Shown here piece by piece: positions 32,928 to 45,730 of a DNA stretch of 64,000 nucleotides. The stretch comes from Symsagittifera roscoffensis (taxonomy: Eukaryota; Xenacoelomorpha; Acoela; Convolutidae). The translations under genes were made by a program, and so were the position numbers. The first letter of the stretch is position 1. Every line of letters starts with the position of its first letter. Below the pieces are notes generated by a model, which had not been told where the DNA came from, ran no database searches, and saw only the letters and a list, made by a program, of their open reading frames with translations. The stretch covers positions 79,237,200 to 79,301,199 of the forward strand of contig NC_087062.1 of assembly GCF_963678635.1 (NCBI RefSeq), written 5' to 3'.

Positions 32928-33193
32928 CAGGGGCGGATTTAAGGGGAGCCAATATATACTAATTTTGAGGAAGGCGCGTGCGCCAAAAAAGAAAGCGACC
33001 TTTTGGCGAAAGCTTTCCAAAAACTGCTCGAAAAGGGCATTTTTAGCAATTTCTCAAAGATTTTGCCTACGGCGCAGATTAGTTTTTGCGCAAAATAGGG
33101 TCTTTGTAGAGCTTTGGGAGAGGTCGGAAATTCAATTTGGTCGACTTATAAAAAACTCGATAAAAAATTTAGAAAATCTTAGATTCGCCCCTG
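32928..33193. mobile_element. hAT-type MITE, 266 bp, with 8-bp target duplication (7/8)
   Basis: Begins CAGGGGCGGATTTAAGG and ends AGATTCGCCCCTG. The flanks are GTTATCAT (32920-32927) and GTTGTCAT (33194-33201), a target duplication with one change. Termini match the element at 99-348, but the interior differs in length and sequence. A 138-codon frame crosses the element and is not a gene. Confidence 0.88.
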
Positions 33194-33509
33194 GTTGTCA
33201 TGACAAATTTACCGGAGTTCCGTTTGCTTCTGTTTTGGGCGGCAAGAAGGGTAAAAATTTTGCTAAATAATGCTTCACTAACTTTTTCTTGACTAACCTT
33301 AAACCTAAAAATGGAGCATGTCAGTAAAAAACATTCTAATTGAAATCGGGGAAAACGCAGGAAAATTAAATCTGTTAAAAAGTTTGTTTCATGCTTTCGA
33401 GTGAGCTACGAAAATCAAAACGACTTGAATTGTAAAATGTTTCTCATTCTTTTTCTCGTCATGTCGTTATTTCCATTAAAATATGTTAAAAATTGAAAAA
33501 ATGGAGTAG
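33194..33509. other. non-coding DNA
   Basis: Nothing recognised. Confidence 0.4.
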
Positions 33510-33790
33510 TATAAAAAGTCAGGTCGAGGTCTTCGACTTGTCTTTTGATTAAAATCTTTCGACTTTCTCGATCAAAGGAAAATGTTGCTCGATTTTGCTC
33601 GGCCCAACTCAGATTTGTTTCGACCGGCTCGACCAAAATCCAGTAAGTGCTCGTCTTATGTTTCGACTGTGATCGACTTTTCTCCATTTTCCCGACTAGA
33701 AACGAGTTTCAATTTTGTTTCGACTTTGTTCTCGACTAAAAATAACTTCACGACCGCAAATTTTCAGTCGCAAAATTGAAAATCTAAGTA
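33510..33790. repeat. TTCGAC-rich irregular repeat tract
   Basis: The hexamer TTCGAC or its variants (TCTCGAC, GATCGAC, CTCGACC) recurs every 10-25 bp on this strand. The tract is like the one at 55.6-55.86 kb. Frames on both strands cross it but have no domain. Confidence 0.6.
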
Positions 33791-36734
33791 TACCTCAAGG
33801 GTCTAGCTGTTTAAGATATATAGGACTCGCCTCCTTCTTGTTCTTTTTCGCACAATGAAAATTTAAATCGAATATAATTTGCTTAAATATTTTTTCAAAA
33901 TCTTATTAATTTTACTCACGATTGTTCAGCAGCTGCTTAGATTGAGTGAAATGGATGGGCCAATTGCAAGTAAAAAATATAATTTTGATTACAATCTGCG
34001 TATTATTATTCTGATGGAGAAATAATTCCTATTAAAAATGATCAAAGAAAGGTCATCGCCTAGCAGGGCTGTGATCAGAAAATTAGAAATGAGAAATCTC
34101 TAATCAAATTTCACAAGCTTATTGAGATAAGAAACAATAAGACGGTGATCAATGTAATTTTTGAAGTTATTTTTACACAATGACCCCCCTAAAGGCTGCC
34201 TTGGAAAAAGATAAAAAGAAAGGGAAAATTGGGAAAAGGTATGAAGGGTGATTGGATTACAATTGTAAGCTGGGATTGGACAGCATTGAATCTTCTGCGG
34301 CCTAATGCAGGGGAGGACGACGGGGAAAAGGATTATTCATTAGCACAGCTCAGTTGACCGACTTTAAATTCAGCAGAAAAGGGTAGATTTTTCAACAAAC
34401 CAATTTTTGAGCCCTTTTTAGTCCGTTCTGACCCGCAATCCAATTTTTTGGAGCTCGTAGCGTTACTTACAAAACTAAAAGTTTTATGAAGACCAGTGAA
34501 GCAAAACTTGCTCTATGAAAAAAGAGCTCAGTAAAATTGTAGTAATTGCATTCGCCAGAAAAAATACATAAAATTAACTTATAAGTGGCACAAAGTTTTA
34601 TATCATTGAGCAATGACCTAAAAAGTTTTCATTCACCAAAGCATTTTTAATTTCGCCAAATTGAACAGTTAAATCAGGGGAACTAGAATTAAGGGGTATG
34701 GGAGACAGGAAAGAATAAGGAAATGGGGGGGGTGTTAATTCGCACAAGAATAGGAAGCCAAATTAAAGCAGCCAGTGACACTCCTCGACTAGAAATTGTT
34801 AGGGTGGAAGACAGCTCGCGGATATTTCGGCCGGTCTCATTAAGCCAACATGAAAAGGAAATGACGCTCTCAATTATGACTAGGATGACATTTTTCCACC
34901 AAATTTTTTTGAGCAAATTTGCAAGTCGAAATCTAATTATTTTGGGTTTTACAGTTTTCTTTAATAACTATCTAATAAAAAAAATTTGAAGACCAGTGGA
35001 GCAAAAAAAAAGTATTGAAAGCTTACCATAAGTCAGTGAAACCCCTTTTGACCATTAAGAAAAAACGTGCTACAAAATAAGATGAAATTTTTTGACTCTA
35101 CCGATAGAGCAATCAAAAGTTTTTGACGACGGTGACGGGAGTCTTAAGACAATTTTGGGGGAAGTGCATGGTCACAAAGTTATACGAAAACCTTTAAAAC
35201 CGCCAATGCCAAAACCGAAAGTTTATTAATCTATCCACCTACATATCCCCACCAGTAACACACACACACCCCCCCCCCCCCACCCCACCACCACCCCATC
35301 CCCCTACTCGCGAAAGTCTTAGATACGTACTATCTACAGTAGTTTCTTGATTGTGAACCAATTAATTTAGAAAAAAAATCATAAGAGGAAAATGATTGCA
35401 ACTTTTATTGATTTTATGGACCAATTAGTACATCCGTTAAGATTTTCCCTATTTTTGATCACACTTCGTCACGGAGTACAGTGAGCGTCAATGATTAAAA
35501 GCTGGAGGCTCTTTTGACCAATTGCAAAAAGAATACGAACGCCTTGGGCCATTATGGGGAACAACTAACTACTTCTAGGATAATGGGGACCCAAATAGGG
35601 GATAACTATGATACCTCGCAAAGTGAAATCTTACAAAAATTCAATTCTGATCAGTCGCAGCTCAGTCTCATTCAGAGTTTAATCACACGTTGAGGGAAGG
35701 ACCAACTCCCCCTCTCGCAACGTGGTGTAACTTCAATTAGATTGCCCGAAGAAAAACCCGGGGCGATTTAACAGAACAGATTTGAACTTTCAATTCGATT
35801 CCCCCGAAAATAACCTCAATTAGGACCGAATCTTATTGGTGGAAGCTTTTTCTTATCACTGTCGCAAATTGATTAAAAGCTCTTGGGGATTTCCTCATCA
35901 ATTATAATGGAGGGGATACGAAATGAGGGCAAAATTGGGAACAGGAAAAAGTAAGAGAGGCAGAAGAAAAGGCCGAAGTAATGAAGTGAAATGAGTCTTT
36001 ATCGAGCATCCCCTAAATGGCGATTTAAGACCCAAAATTGACGTTTAAAAGCCTTTTAACTCTACTAATGATGTAAGATTCGGTCAAACGCGCTCAGCAG
36101 CATTTTTAAAAGAATAACAAAAATCAGGCTCTGATCATGCGATGTCATTATAATTGAATTGTCTTTACACCAATACCGCCCTTTAATGAAGTTAGCCTTA
36201 TCAACCACAAGAATTTGCGATTCAAAACAAAAAAAAATCATTTTTATTGCGATAATGATCATGTATTAGAAAGATAAAAGGCCGAACTGCAAAATTATAA
36301 ATTCTGAACTGAGTTTTTTGATGATATTTTCATTTCCATTATTGAACTTATAAGCTTTAATGGTCTTAATGGTTTTTGTCATCAAAACAAACTGAAAAAA
36401 CTTGATAAGAAACTACGAGATGACTTCTCATCAGCAACGCTTTTTGATTTTTTTTGCAAAACACATAAGGCAGGAAAAGCACTTGAACACCAGCAGAATG
36501 AAACATAAAAATATCGAAAGACTATATAAAAAGTTACAGGGATTCTTAGCATATTTTCTGTCCCTGGGACTCGTTCAAAAATCCTAATTGAAGTAATTTT
36601 TGAGCCGCATGGTTTTACTGTTTTTGTGCTGAGCCTCAAAAATTTGAACAAGACTCCTGAGTTTTGACAATTTTTTAAAGTACCTGAAATAGTTTTTGAA
36701 AACAATACATTAAAAAAACGAACTTTTCATTTAT
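33791..36734. other. non-coding DNA with a C-rich simple repeat
   Basis: AT-rich. The only distinct feature is a CA then C-rich simple sequence at about 35260-35310. No gene, RNA or known repeat seen. Confidence 0.45.
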
Positions 36735-36960
36735 GTTAGTCCCCCACAAGCCATATCAAGTAGAAATTGAAATGTTTTTTTTTTCATCTTATGTTATTTG
36801 GACCAATAAGCTTGCCTCAATCAATTCACTGATACTTTATGGGCCGGATTGCCTTAGTGCTGATGCTACACGTTAGAAGAAACTTCCGAATAGCACTCAC
36901 TAATTATACCATTTGGGCAAAGCTGAAACCACATAAAGTTGATAAATTGGTCGCAAGGAT
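36735..36960 (+). mobile_element. family A fragment, decayed left half
   Basis: Recognised by ordered motifs GTCCCCCACAAGCCATATC, ACCAATAAGCTTGCCTC and TTTATGGGCCGGATTG. Both end hairpins are lost. Confidence 0.55.
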
Positions 36961-37175
36961 TCGACCCACAGCCGACCCAAAGGATCCCCTCTTTCTACTA
37001 ATTTGAGACATGGATTTTTGGCCTACTGACCTTAAATATTTTTTGAACGCAATTTTTTTTGGTCGAAATTTTCCAGAATGTGCATAAAGACGCCATTTTT
37101 GTTCTGTTTTTTCAAAAATTCGCCTGCGGCGTAGAAAATTTTATCAAATGAGGGTCTTTATATGTAATTTCAATT
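36961..37175. mobile_element. hAT MITE family fragment
   Basis: Shares the internal motif order of the MITEs: GACCCAAAGGATCCCC, a GGTCGAAATTT stretch, GCCTGCGGCG and GAGGGTCTTTATA. No termini. Confidence 0.45.
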
Positions 37176-39144
37176 TTACGCACATAAAACCTACGCTTTT
37201 CCGATTGTATTGTATTATAAAAATTATATCATAATATGCAAACTAAAAAACCGAGAAAAAAACAACCAGAGCCCAAATATCGGTCTTTTTTTAAAAAAAA
37301 ATCGAAAGGAGAAGATAACAAATTTTAGTAAAAAGTCACGTTTTTTAAAAACTTTGGGCCAAGTGTTAACAAATACTTTGATTAGATTACAAAAACAGTA
37401 GTCAAAAACAAATATGTTCATTGTGTTCATTTAAAAAAAACAGAATTAAGAAACGAAAAATCCGAAAAGAATTCTAAACTAACTGCTACTTTTCTAATGA
37501 TAAAGAAATTAAAACATCCTTATTACAAGTATCAATTATTGTTCCGACCATTTGAAGAATGGAAAGGAACTTTGTATTCCGGTGTAATTTAGTTTTTTCT
37601 TTTTTACTTTTGCTTTCCACCCAAAATCAGCTAACACAAATCATCGTCGGAGAGAGATGAGTGATATATTATATGAATCTTTTACAGTCCATTACGAAAA
37701 AAAAAATCTCGAAAAATTTTCCCAGTGTCGTGAAAAACTTTCCCAGTGTCGGTTGAAATTTTTGGTTTTTCATCTTAACTCGAGCAGATAAAGCGAGCAA
37801 GCAGGCTTAAAATAGCTTAATTTAATACGTGAAAATTTAGTTTTACTCATTTAACAAACTTTTTTTTGAGTATTTTAGCGCTTTTTGGAATTAAAAAGTT
37901 CAAAGATTCAAAAACTGAAAAAAAAATTTGATTTTTTCTAAATATATATTTTTTTGTTTGATTTTAGGTTTTTCTAGTCATTTTTCTACAAAATTTTTTT
38001 TTTTCAGTTTGCTTGCTCTTCTATGACAGTCGGTTATGCGTGACTTCTAGTTTTTTGTTCAGCTCCTTTTATCACACCGCGCCACAGTTGGCAACAATTG
38101 TCCTGAAAAAAAAAGAAAAAATGAAAAATCATAAAAATTTCAATTTTTTTTTTCCAATTTTTTGCAGACTTTTTTTGAATTTATAGAAAATTTTTCCAAT
38201 GTTCCTAGATTTTCTCAGTAGTGAGAAAATCAAGTCATTTACAATATTTCAAATGAAGCTGCTATTTTATTCGCTTGCGCATAATTAGAATTTAGGATGA
38301 AGCGGTTTATGTATCTTAGCTTTCTAAATAGAGCGCAAAAAAACGCATTTTCGGCTTGCATTTTCAAACAACTTCGTTCGGCGCAGTAAATTTCGCATAT
38401 CAGCTCAATTAAAATTTTGTAAATGTTTTGAGAATCTCTCATCCTCTACTCTCTAAAAAGATAGTTAGTTGAAGCTCAAAGCCATCCCAGATGCTAGTTT
38501 GAGCAAAATGAACAAAAGAACTCAACAAAAACTAGACTCAACAGAAGACTCAGAAAAAATAAGTTGCTGTTGAGAAAAACTGTCTGAACGTTTGTTCGGT
38601 TCGTTTTTTAGTTTGATGCCCTTCAATTACATGTTTTGATGAAAAATTATAAAAAATGAGCCTTACATGGTTTATTTATCTTTTTCTTCTTGGTTTTTGA
38701 GCGCAGTGATTTTTTGAAAAAAAAATTAGTTTGGAATTTTGAAAAAAACTGGACCATTTTTGTGAAGTGCGAAGAAAATATCATCATGAACATACATTGA
38801 TGAGATGGAGAGATTCGCTGTAATGGCTCTTTTTCCGTCCCCCCCAATCCCATCACCCGCAAATTTTTATATTTGAAGTTACTGTTCACTTTGTCCGATT
38901 GTCATGAAATTTGACATGCAGACTAACTAGGTTATGAGAAATTAACCTTGTAAAACCACTCGTTAGACCATAAAATTCATGTTTGAGTGAGGTGGGGGGG
39001 GGAAGGAAAAAGGGCCGCTGTAATTTTTAGGAAACTGAAAAAATACTTCATAATAAATTTTATTAGATCTTTCCAATCCGTGGAATATCAAATCAAGACT
39101 ACAAATACTAATAAGACTATTTACCGACAAGGGTAAGAAAATAC
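37176..39144. other. AT-rich non-coding DNA
   Basis: Many homopolymer A and T runs; short frames of random composition. No gene seen. Confidence 0.45.
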
Positions 39145-39318
39145 CAACATATGAGCGGTACAGCTCATCACGAAGACCCGCTGTTGGGCCCTGCGTACAA
39201 AATACTTATTTCGGTTATATTTCTGGGCAGTGTAGTATTGGCTAACCCTCAAGCTTCGATCGTCCGACCTTCCTCTTGAGAGGCGGAGACGTTACCACAT
39301 CGTCACATCTCCCCTTAC
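39145..39318 (-). mobile_element. candidate tRNA-derived SINE (tRNA-Glu-like head)
   Basis: On the minus strand an A-box-like GACGATGTGGTAACGTC (39288-39304) and a perfect B-box GATCGAAGC (39253-39261) lie 43 nt apart start to start, the normal tRNA spacing. Between them is a 7-nt loop CTCTCAA (39276-39282), giving a CTC (Glu) anticodon, on a stem TCCGC/GAGGA with four of five pairs. The T stem is poor, so it is not a working tRNA gene. About 100 bp of GC-richer sequence follows, as in a SINE body, but its 3' end is not defined. Confidence 0.5.
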
Positions 39319-39689
39319 GTAACATATGTGAAAGTGTTTGAAATTTGTTTTTACCTCGACGAGAATTTTTGACTGCATTCTTAAATCCATTCATATTTCT
39401 ATGTGAATTGTTTGTTTAAAATACAATTAGTCTGGGTTGCGTGCGAAGATTGCGTCACTACGGTAGACGCATGAGCGTTTTAAATTCAAAGTGAATTAAG
39501 AAAAAAGATTGAAAGGTTCAAATTATGGATGATCAAATTTTACGCATGGTGGGGTAGATTTCGAGAACAAAACAATCATCCCGAGAGCATAACAAAAAAG
39601 GGACCTGCTTAGCAATCTCCTCCTATAGTAATAATTACAATAGAATCTCCACCCTGCTGTAAAAACGCAAAAAGTTATCGACTCCTTGC

Positions 39690-39968
39690 CGACCCAAAGG
39701 GTCCTCCTTTGACTATTCTGAGATATTCATTTTTGGCTGACTCACCCTAAAAACTTTCTAAAGGCGCCTAAACTCGATTGTTTTTGTCAAAATTTGTCAA
39801 AAATCCTTTTTTGGCCTTTTTTCAAAAATTTGGTCAACTAGGGGTCTTTATAGTGATTTGGGAGAGCTCAGAAAATCAATTCAGTTGACCTAAAAAAGGT
39901 TGACAAAATTTTTGACATTTTTTGAAAATCCGTCCCCCCCATCGAGAAAATCCTAGATCCGTTCTTGC
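39690..39968. mobile_element. hAT MITE family member with degraded ends
   Basis: Contains GACCCAAAGGGTCCTCC, GGGGTCTTTATAGTG, GGGAGAGCTCAGAAAATCAA and the terminal motif CCCCATCGAGAAAATCCTAG. The outer CCCCTG is changed to GTTCTTG and no target duplication is visible. Confidence 0.6.
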
Positions 39969-42499
39969 TCGACACCTAATCTAAAAGCAATCTCCCCCTT
40001 CTCGAGAAGGGAGGGGGTAGATTGTCAATCAGATCTAAAAAGCTTAAAAAGTTATAAGCAAACGAAATATCACTAACCTATCTGTCAGTTAGTATTGTCA
40101 ATTTTTAACATAACGCGCAGATGTGTAATGGTCAAAAGATGGTAAAGAGGTCAAAAATCTCGGCTCAGTAAATGGTTTTGAAATCTCGGTAGCCGTCAAA
40201 AGAAAACTAAGACTCAGCTTAGTGATTTATTGAGAGCGGAGCTGCTTGCGCTTTAAGATGGCTCGAATATTTTTTGGTGAAAACGGTTAGTAAAAGCAGC
40301 TACTCTGATCCAAATCAAATATAGATCAGCAAATAAATGGCAAAGCTTAAAATTAGGCAAAATAAATAAAAATCAAATCTAGCGTCAATTTAGGAGCCAA
40401 AATCAGCGATGATAGGACAGCAAATTAAACGTTTGCACAGCAGATGTAACTTATGGTAATCTTTGTTCGGCCATGATGAAAATAAAAATAACTGGATTAA
40501 AAGGCATTCAGTTATGGTGTATGTTACAAAAAGGTGACAATTTTATAACTAAATATATCTTCAAACGCAAAGCTGTTTTTATGACTTTAGCTATAGCAAA
40601 TGTTTTGTAATTTCAACTTAAGAAAAGTAATAAAACTTTTCATTCTAAGAGGTCTTCAGGTTCAGAAGCAATAACAAAATGTTAGCTTTAAACGCAACTT
40701 AAATCACTCTCAACTCTGATTAATATTTTTCACGTCAGAACTTAACTACAAGTAAAAAGTGTGATTTTTTCTGCTATTTATTACCAGCAGAGCTGACTGG
40801 CGTCTGAACACCGTCAAAACAGAGGTGTAAATCTATCATGCTCTCTGTAATTATAAAACTGACAGACCACTCGCTTAAGATTACACCAATGTGAATGGCA
40901 ACTTCTTCATACAAGCAACACGAATTGTTATTTCCAGGTTTATCTATGGTCAAGCGGTGCGTTCTCAGTGCCACCGGAAAAAAGAGACAAGTCTAACCGA
41001 GTTCATAATTCCACTGACCAGAATCAACTTGTTATTTCATTAAAACCGGATACACTCCAAAGTCGAAAAAGAAGACCAGATTTATGAGATTATTTGACAA
41101 GAAGATTATTAAATTTGCCACAGTGGCGTAGTTTTATTTCTCCTTGATTGAGAACCCTATAATCCTGCAACATAGAAGGTATCCAGACATGGACCTTTTA
41201 TTACCAATGTTAGAGAAACCTAGTAACATGCAAACAATTTGTGAGATAAACTACGGAAAAAACAGTTACATGTTCTTTAAATATCTTTTCAATGAAATGA
41301 TTGAATATTTTCTTCAAGTTTTTCTCTGCAATTACTTAGGATACAGGGCTGAAATTCGACAATAAATCGGAAAGGAATTTTTTCAAGGGATATAGCTAGC
41401 TCAAAAAACGTTGTTTAATAGACGTCAGTTGGCCATCAATTTGAAATTCGAATTAAAATTTCTTGGAAATGAACTACCCTCGCAAACGGAGAAAGAAAAA
41501 TTGACCCATTGAAATGAGAATTAAGGCACGCGACCTATAGGATGCAACTTTTGTTTCCAACCTAGCAAATGATCGATTACATTCTTCATGTTTTTGCAGC
41601 TTTCTCTAAATTCACTGAAGGTACAAAGTTGAATTTTTGACAGATGAGAAATCTGCCTGGATTACAGTTGAGACATTTTTGAGGCGATATTTGGCTATAG
41701 CCAATTATAATTCATTGGATAAGTTCTTGTTGTACTCGTAAGCAGCACAAACAGTTTCAAATTATGGGAAGAAAAGTGCGTTTTGGAGCGCTTATCAAGA
41801 CATCCGTGTCTAACGCAAAAACGTCAGGAAAATGGTGTGCAAAATTTCAAACTCTTTACTCTTTGTTTTTTTTTCTGCTACAATAGGAATAGTTCCAAGT
41901 TTAAAGGTTCCAAAAAACGTTGTTATTAGAATCAAATCTGTCAGTTGTTTAGAAGTATGTTTCAACTACAAGAACGCTTCTCCAACCAAACTGATTGGTG
42001 CAATAACGTGTACAAAACAGTAGTATTCAGGTGTTTCGCTCAAGCCAGATCTTTTTAGACACTTTCGTCACTCATGTGTCATATTATCGAGGCTGTTATC
42101 TCAATGCAGGGAAAACAATAAAAAACACGACGAAAAATTCAACCACTTGTTTGTCTGAAAGCAGAAGTTGGTAGGTTTTTGTCTTCATTCTCAAATAAAA
42201 ACTGAATGTAATCAAGATCACAGCCTATAAGCGACACAAATTTACAGTTTATCGATTATATCTGTAATATAACCATTTTTGAAATTTTTGGTTCATTAAT
42301 TTGTTCAATAGTAATATATATTAATTGGACAATTTAAGAGACGAGCAACTGCATGATCCTAGGATTTCAAGAAAATTTAGATTATGTCAGAACCAAATGA
42401 TTAGCTCTAAAAAATAGAAAAAACGACTAAAACAACAGAATATTCAATCTGTTTTAACGAATGCTGTTGCGTTTCTGTAAATTATTTTGGAAAACTCTA
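39969..42499. other. non-coding DNA
   Basis: No gene, RNA or repeat recognised. Open frames are short and compositionally random. Confidence 0.45.
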
Positions 42500-43060
42500 T
42501 TTTCAACTGGCGTGGGCGGGTTTGAGATTTTATCGAGGGGATTTTATAAGAAATTTTAACCTTAAGTAAATTTCCTAGCTCTACCAAAATTTTATAAAAA
42601 GATGTAGGCACTCTTTCGAAACTATTTTGAAAATTTTAGAAAAAAAAGGCCACAATGATATTTTTAGCCCTTTTTGAAAAAATTTGGCAAAAAAATGTTT
42701 TTTTTTTATGCGCGCTCTCCGCTCCAATTTAGTTCATATAAAAGCTTTTTTGACAAACTTTCGAGTCGGTCAGCTAAAAATAGATGTAAGCAATGTTGTG
42801 CGCGGAAATTTTTCTGTGTTTCAAAAAACAGGCCAAAAAGGTCAATTTTAGACTATTTTTGGAATTTTTTGACCAAAAAACTGCAATTTTTTGACGCGCA
42901 CTCCCCCTCTCAAAATTATTCATTTTGGCGCCGAAGCGACTTTAGAACAATTTTAAGGTTGGTTAGCAAAAAATGGATGTCGTAAAATTATACCAAAGGG
43001 GTGAACCTTTGGAAAAGTTTGGCAACCAGAATTGAAAGGGGAGGAAGCAATCGCCCGCCT
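42500..43060. mobile_element. hAT MITE-related composite, degraded
   Basis: Starts with GGGCGGGTTTGAGATTTTATCG, like the MITE left end after mutation. It repeats the TTTTGGC/GCGCGCTCTCCGCTCC motifs twice (about 42660-42730 and 42860-42910) and ends with CACTTTAGAACAATTTT-like and ACCAAAGGGGTGAACC motifs shared with 170-270. Probably two nested or duplicated copies. Confidence 0.5.
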
Positions 43061-44270
43061 AGTTGGATGTTAGTTTGAATTGATGGGGGGCCCTTAAATT
43101 CGCAACTATTTTGAGCATAGAGCGTTGGTGACATGAATGTTCTGCTGTTTTTCTGTAATAAAAAATAACAATTACATATAAGACGTACTTCCCTCGCACC
43201 TCGCATATTGCCTACGGGTCTTCAAACACTGTAACTTTAGTACTTAATTTTGCTTACCGTTTCTGTATACTTTTTGAAAAGCAAAAAACTGGTTTTTTTA
43301 TTATTCATGAATAAAAAAGTTGCGAGAAGTGTTTATGCCGTATTGATTTATCCAGACAAAACCCATTGGCCGTTTTTTTTCAAATTGGGTTGAATATATG
43401 GGTAAAATTGTATTTCATTTCAAGAAATTGTATTTGGTGCGTTTTTTCTTTATTTCAAAGTGAGCTTTTCATGTAGCCCGACATAAATTTGAGAAAAGCA
43501 TACACTCTAACACATTGTTTCATGCAATTAATTTTTGTTTGATAAACAAAAAAGTCATTTCTACTATAAAAACACCACTTTTTTATTCAAAATTAAATAT
43601 ATTTGCTCGATTATATTGGAGTGTAAACCCTTTATAAAGGCTCGTTGTGTCAGTGATCGGTTAAGTAGTTTTGGCGTAACTTTTAATAGACAAAAAATGC
43701 CAAAATTGATCCACTTTTAGAAAAAAATGTTGTGGCCGGATTTCACAAAAGAAGAATTTGCACCATATTAATTCTGAAATTCTAAGCTGAACTTTTAAGC
43801 AAATTTTTTCTTCGTCATTTTTCACCTAAAGTCATCCCAATTTGATAAAAACCTGTTTTCAATTTCAAGCTAAAATCCTTTCTCTCCGGATAATTTAAAT
43901 TAGCAGTGTTGTTCAGAGCGAATGGTTAAATTGAATTTTTCTGGAAACACACATTCAAGGTTTTTTTCAGAACTTCAAAGAAAGTGAAGAATTTATATGT
44001 TTGGGTTGTTTTTTTATACTCAGGCCAATTTTACAAAAGTCTGGTTTTTTGGGGGATCAGTCACTTGATCTGCATGGGCACAGCCGCGTCTGCACACACT
44101 ATAGTAACCTGCACGAGTCTGTTTAGACTGCTCTTTTTATAATTTGCACGCTGTTCCAAATTGAATTGAAGCAGCTAATTGGTTTTATTAATTCCATACA
44201 CGACTCAAATTTTAACAGCAAATTTAAAATGATATTTAATATACCAAAACTACTCAAGACTTATTAAATG
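43061..44270. other. AT-rich non-coding DNA
   Basis: Nothing recognised. Confidence 0.4.
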
Positions 44271-44318
44271 GCAGTCGGAACAGTCAAAGCTTTGCTTTGA
44301 TACGAGCAGCTTGTTTAA
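44271..44318 (-). mobile_element. family A left-end remnant with a compensated hairpin
   Basis: Only the terminal 48 bp or so remains (GGCAGTCGGAACAGTCAAAG, then ACGAGCAGCTTGTTT). The hairpin is CAAAGCTTTGCTTTG where the consensus has CAGGGCTTCGCCCTG: two G-C pairs became A-T pairs on both arms. Confidence 0.8.
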
Positions 44319-45639
44319 AGTATAAGTTGAACTGTTTTCATTTTGGCCAAAAATTTGATTGCTGATGCAAACTATTACAAAAAAACCGCTTCGGTGCACT
44401 ATTCAAAAAAGATGACATTTTGAAGAAAAAAAATTCTATTCCAACCTTGTTTTTCGGGCCAAAAATGTTTTTCAACCCTTCTCAGATTTTTTCATCTGCA
44501 ATTGAAAAAATGTTTCAATTTTAGCTAACGTTTGGAGTTTCGGCTTAGTGAATTAGCGGCGAAATAACTGTTCGCATTGCCGACTGAGGCGAAAGCACTA
44601 CACAATGTAATAAGACGCAATCAGCTCAATTTGGTCTTGGAAGTGGAGTGTGCTTGACAGACTGTGTTGCCCGGGTAGAACTTATTCCCCACGGGGATGA
44701 AAAACCACTTTTATTGACCAATTACTCAACCATTATTGCTTAAATTCCTCATTTTTCCATTCATTTTCCCCACACACACACACATGCGTGGGCATTTTTG
44801 CCTTATTGCTGCGCTCTGAATTTCTTCATTAAAATTGAACTTCCTTTAAAAGCAGTCTATTCATATGAATTAAGCCGCATAAAAAGAGGCTAATTTGAAA
44901 AAAAAATGGTCGGAAAATTTGAAAAAAGGTTGCAAATTAAATGGAAATTGAAGGAGAAAGAAACAAATAGTCGCTAACAAAAGAAAGCCAAAATTCTTTT
45001 GTACTGATGGTTTAATTTCAGCAGAAGCTCATCAAAACACATCAGCCATTAAAAATGAGGAAAAAAATGAATCACTGGTAAAAGTAATTATATGCTTCAG
45101 TTTTTTGACAAAGCAGAAAAACAATATGATTTGTTCATTCTGTTTAAAATGATGTCGGGAGAAATTTCATAAGTAAGTCGTTTACATATTTTAAAAGCTC
45201 AATTATTCATACGGTACATCTCATCTCAAACTGTTACGTTTTAAAACCATTTTTGCTCAAAAACACTGCGTCTTTTGACGCGCTAAACATACGAAAAGAT
45301 GAGCCAAATTTTCTCTGAGATCTCCATTTTTTCTGGTTTTATAACAAAATCAATTGTTTCGTTGCCGTATTTAGAGTTGAAACTGGGCCTGATTTCCCAT
45401 TTTAAATAAAAGAGCGAGTTTGTCAATAAAAATTAAATTGAACTTCAAATGTGAGTTTAAAATAAAATCAAAATTTAATGACATGGGCCGCAGCCGATCC
45501 TAGCAATTCGGTTTGGCTGACTTTTGCCGCAGAAAGGATGGCACGCTTGGCTGTCCGGATTTGCCCAGCCCTGCTGAAGTCACGCTACCTCTGGGCGCTT
45601 GTAGCTTGAACGGTGAAAGGTGTGAACTCTTTCGAAAAT
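44319..45639. other. non-coding DNA
   Basis: A short CA repeat at about 44771-44785 and a GC-richer patch at 45480-45620. Neither is coding or recognisable. Confidence 0.4.
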
Positions 45640-45730
45640 CAGGCCTCAGCCCGAGCCCGGCCCGGCCCGATTGCTTGTCCTAAAAATGAGGCCCGAGTTC
45701 GGCCCGGCCCGTAAAAAGCTCGGGCCCGGA
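45640..45730. repeat. GC-rich GGCCCGGCCC repeat tract
   Basis: CCCGAGCCCGGCCCGGCCCG recurs as CCCGAGTTCGGCCCGGCCCG and then CTCGGGCCCGG. It stands out sharply in AT-rich DNA. Such GGGCCGGGC tracts occur in MITE-like repeats of many genomes, but termini are not seen. Confidence 0.55.

Noticed and set aside
32854-33270. 138-codon plus-strand frame
   Set aside because: It spans the whole hAT MITE and its target duplications, so it is fortuitous.
45480-45620. GC-rich patch as an exon or rRNA fragment
   Set aside because: No long frame and no recognisable rRNA motif; it merely adjoins the GGCCCGGCCC tract.
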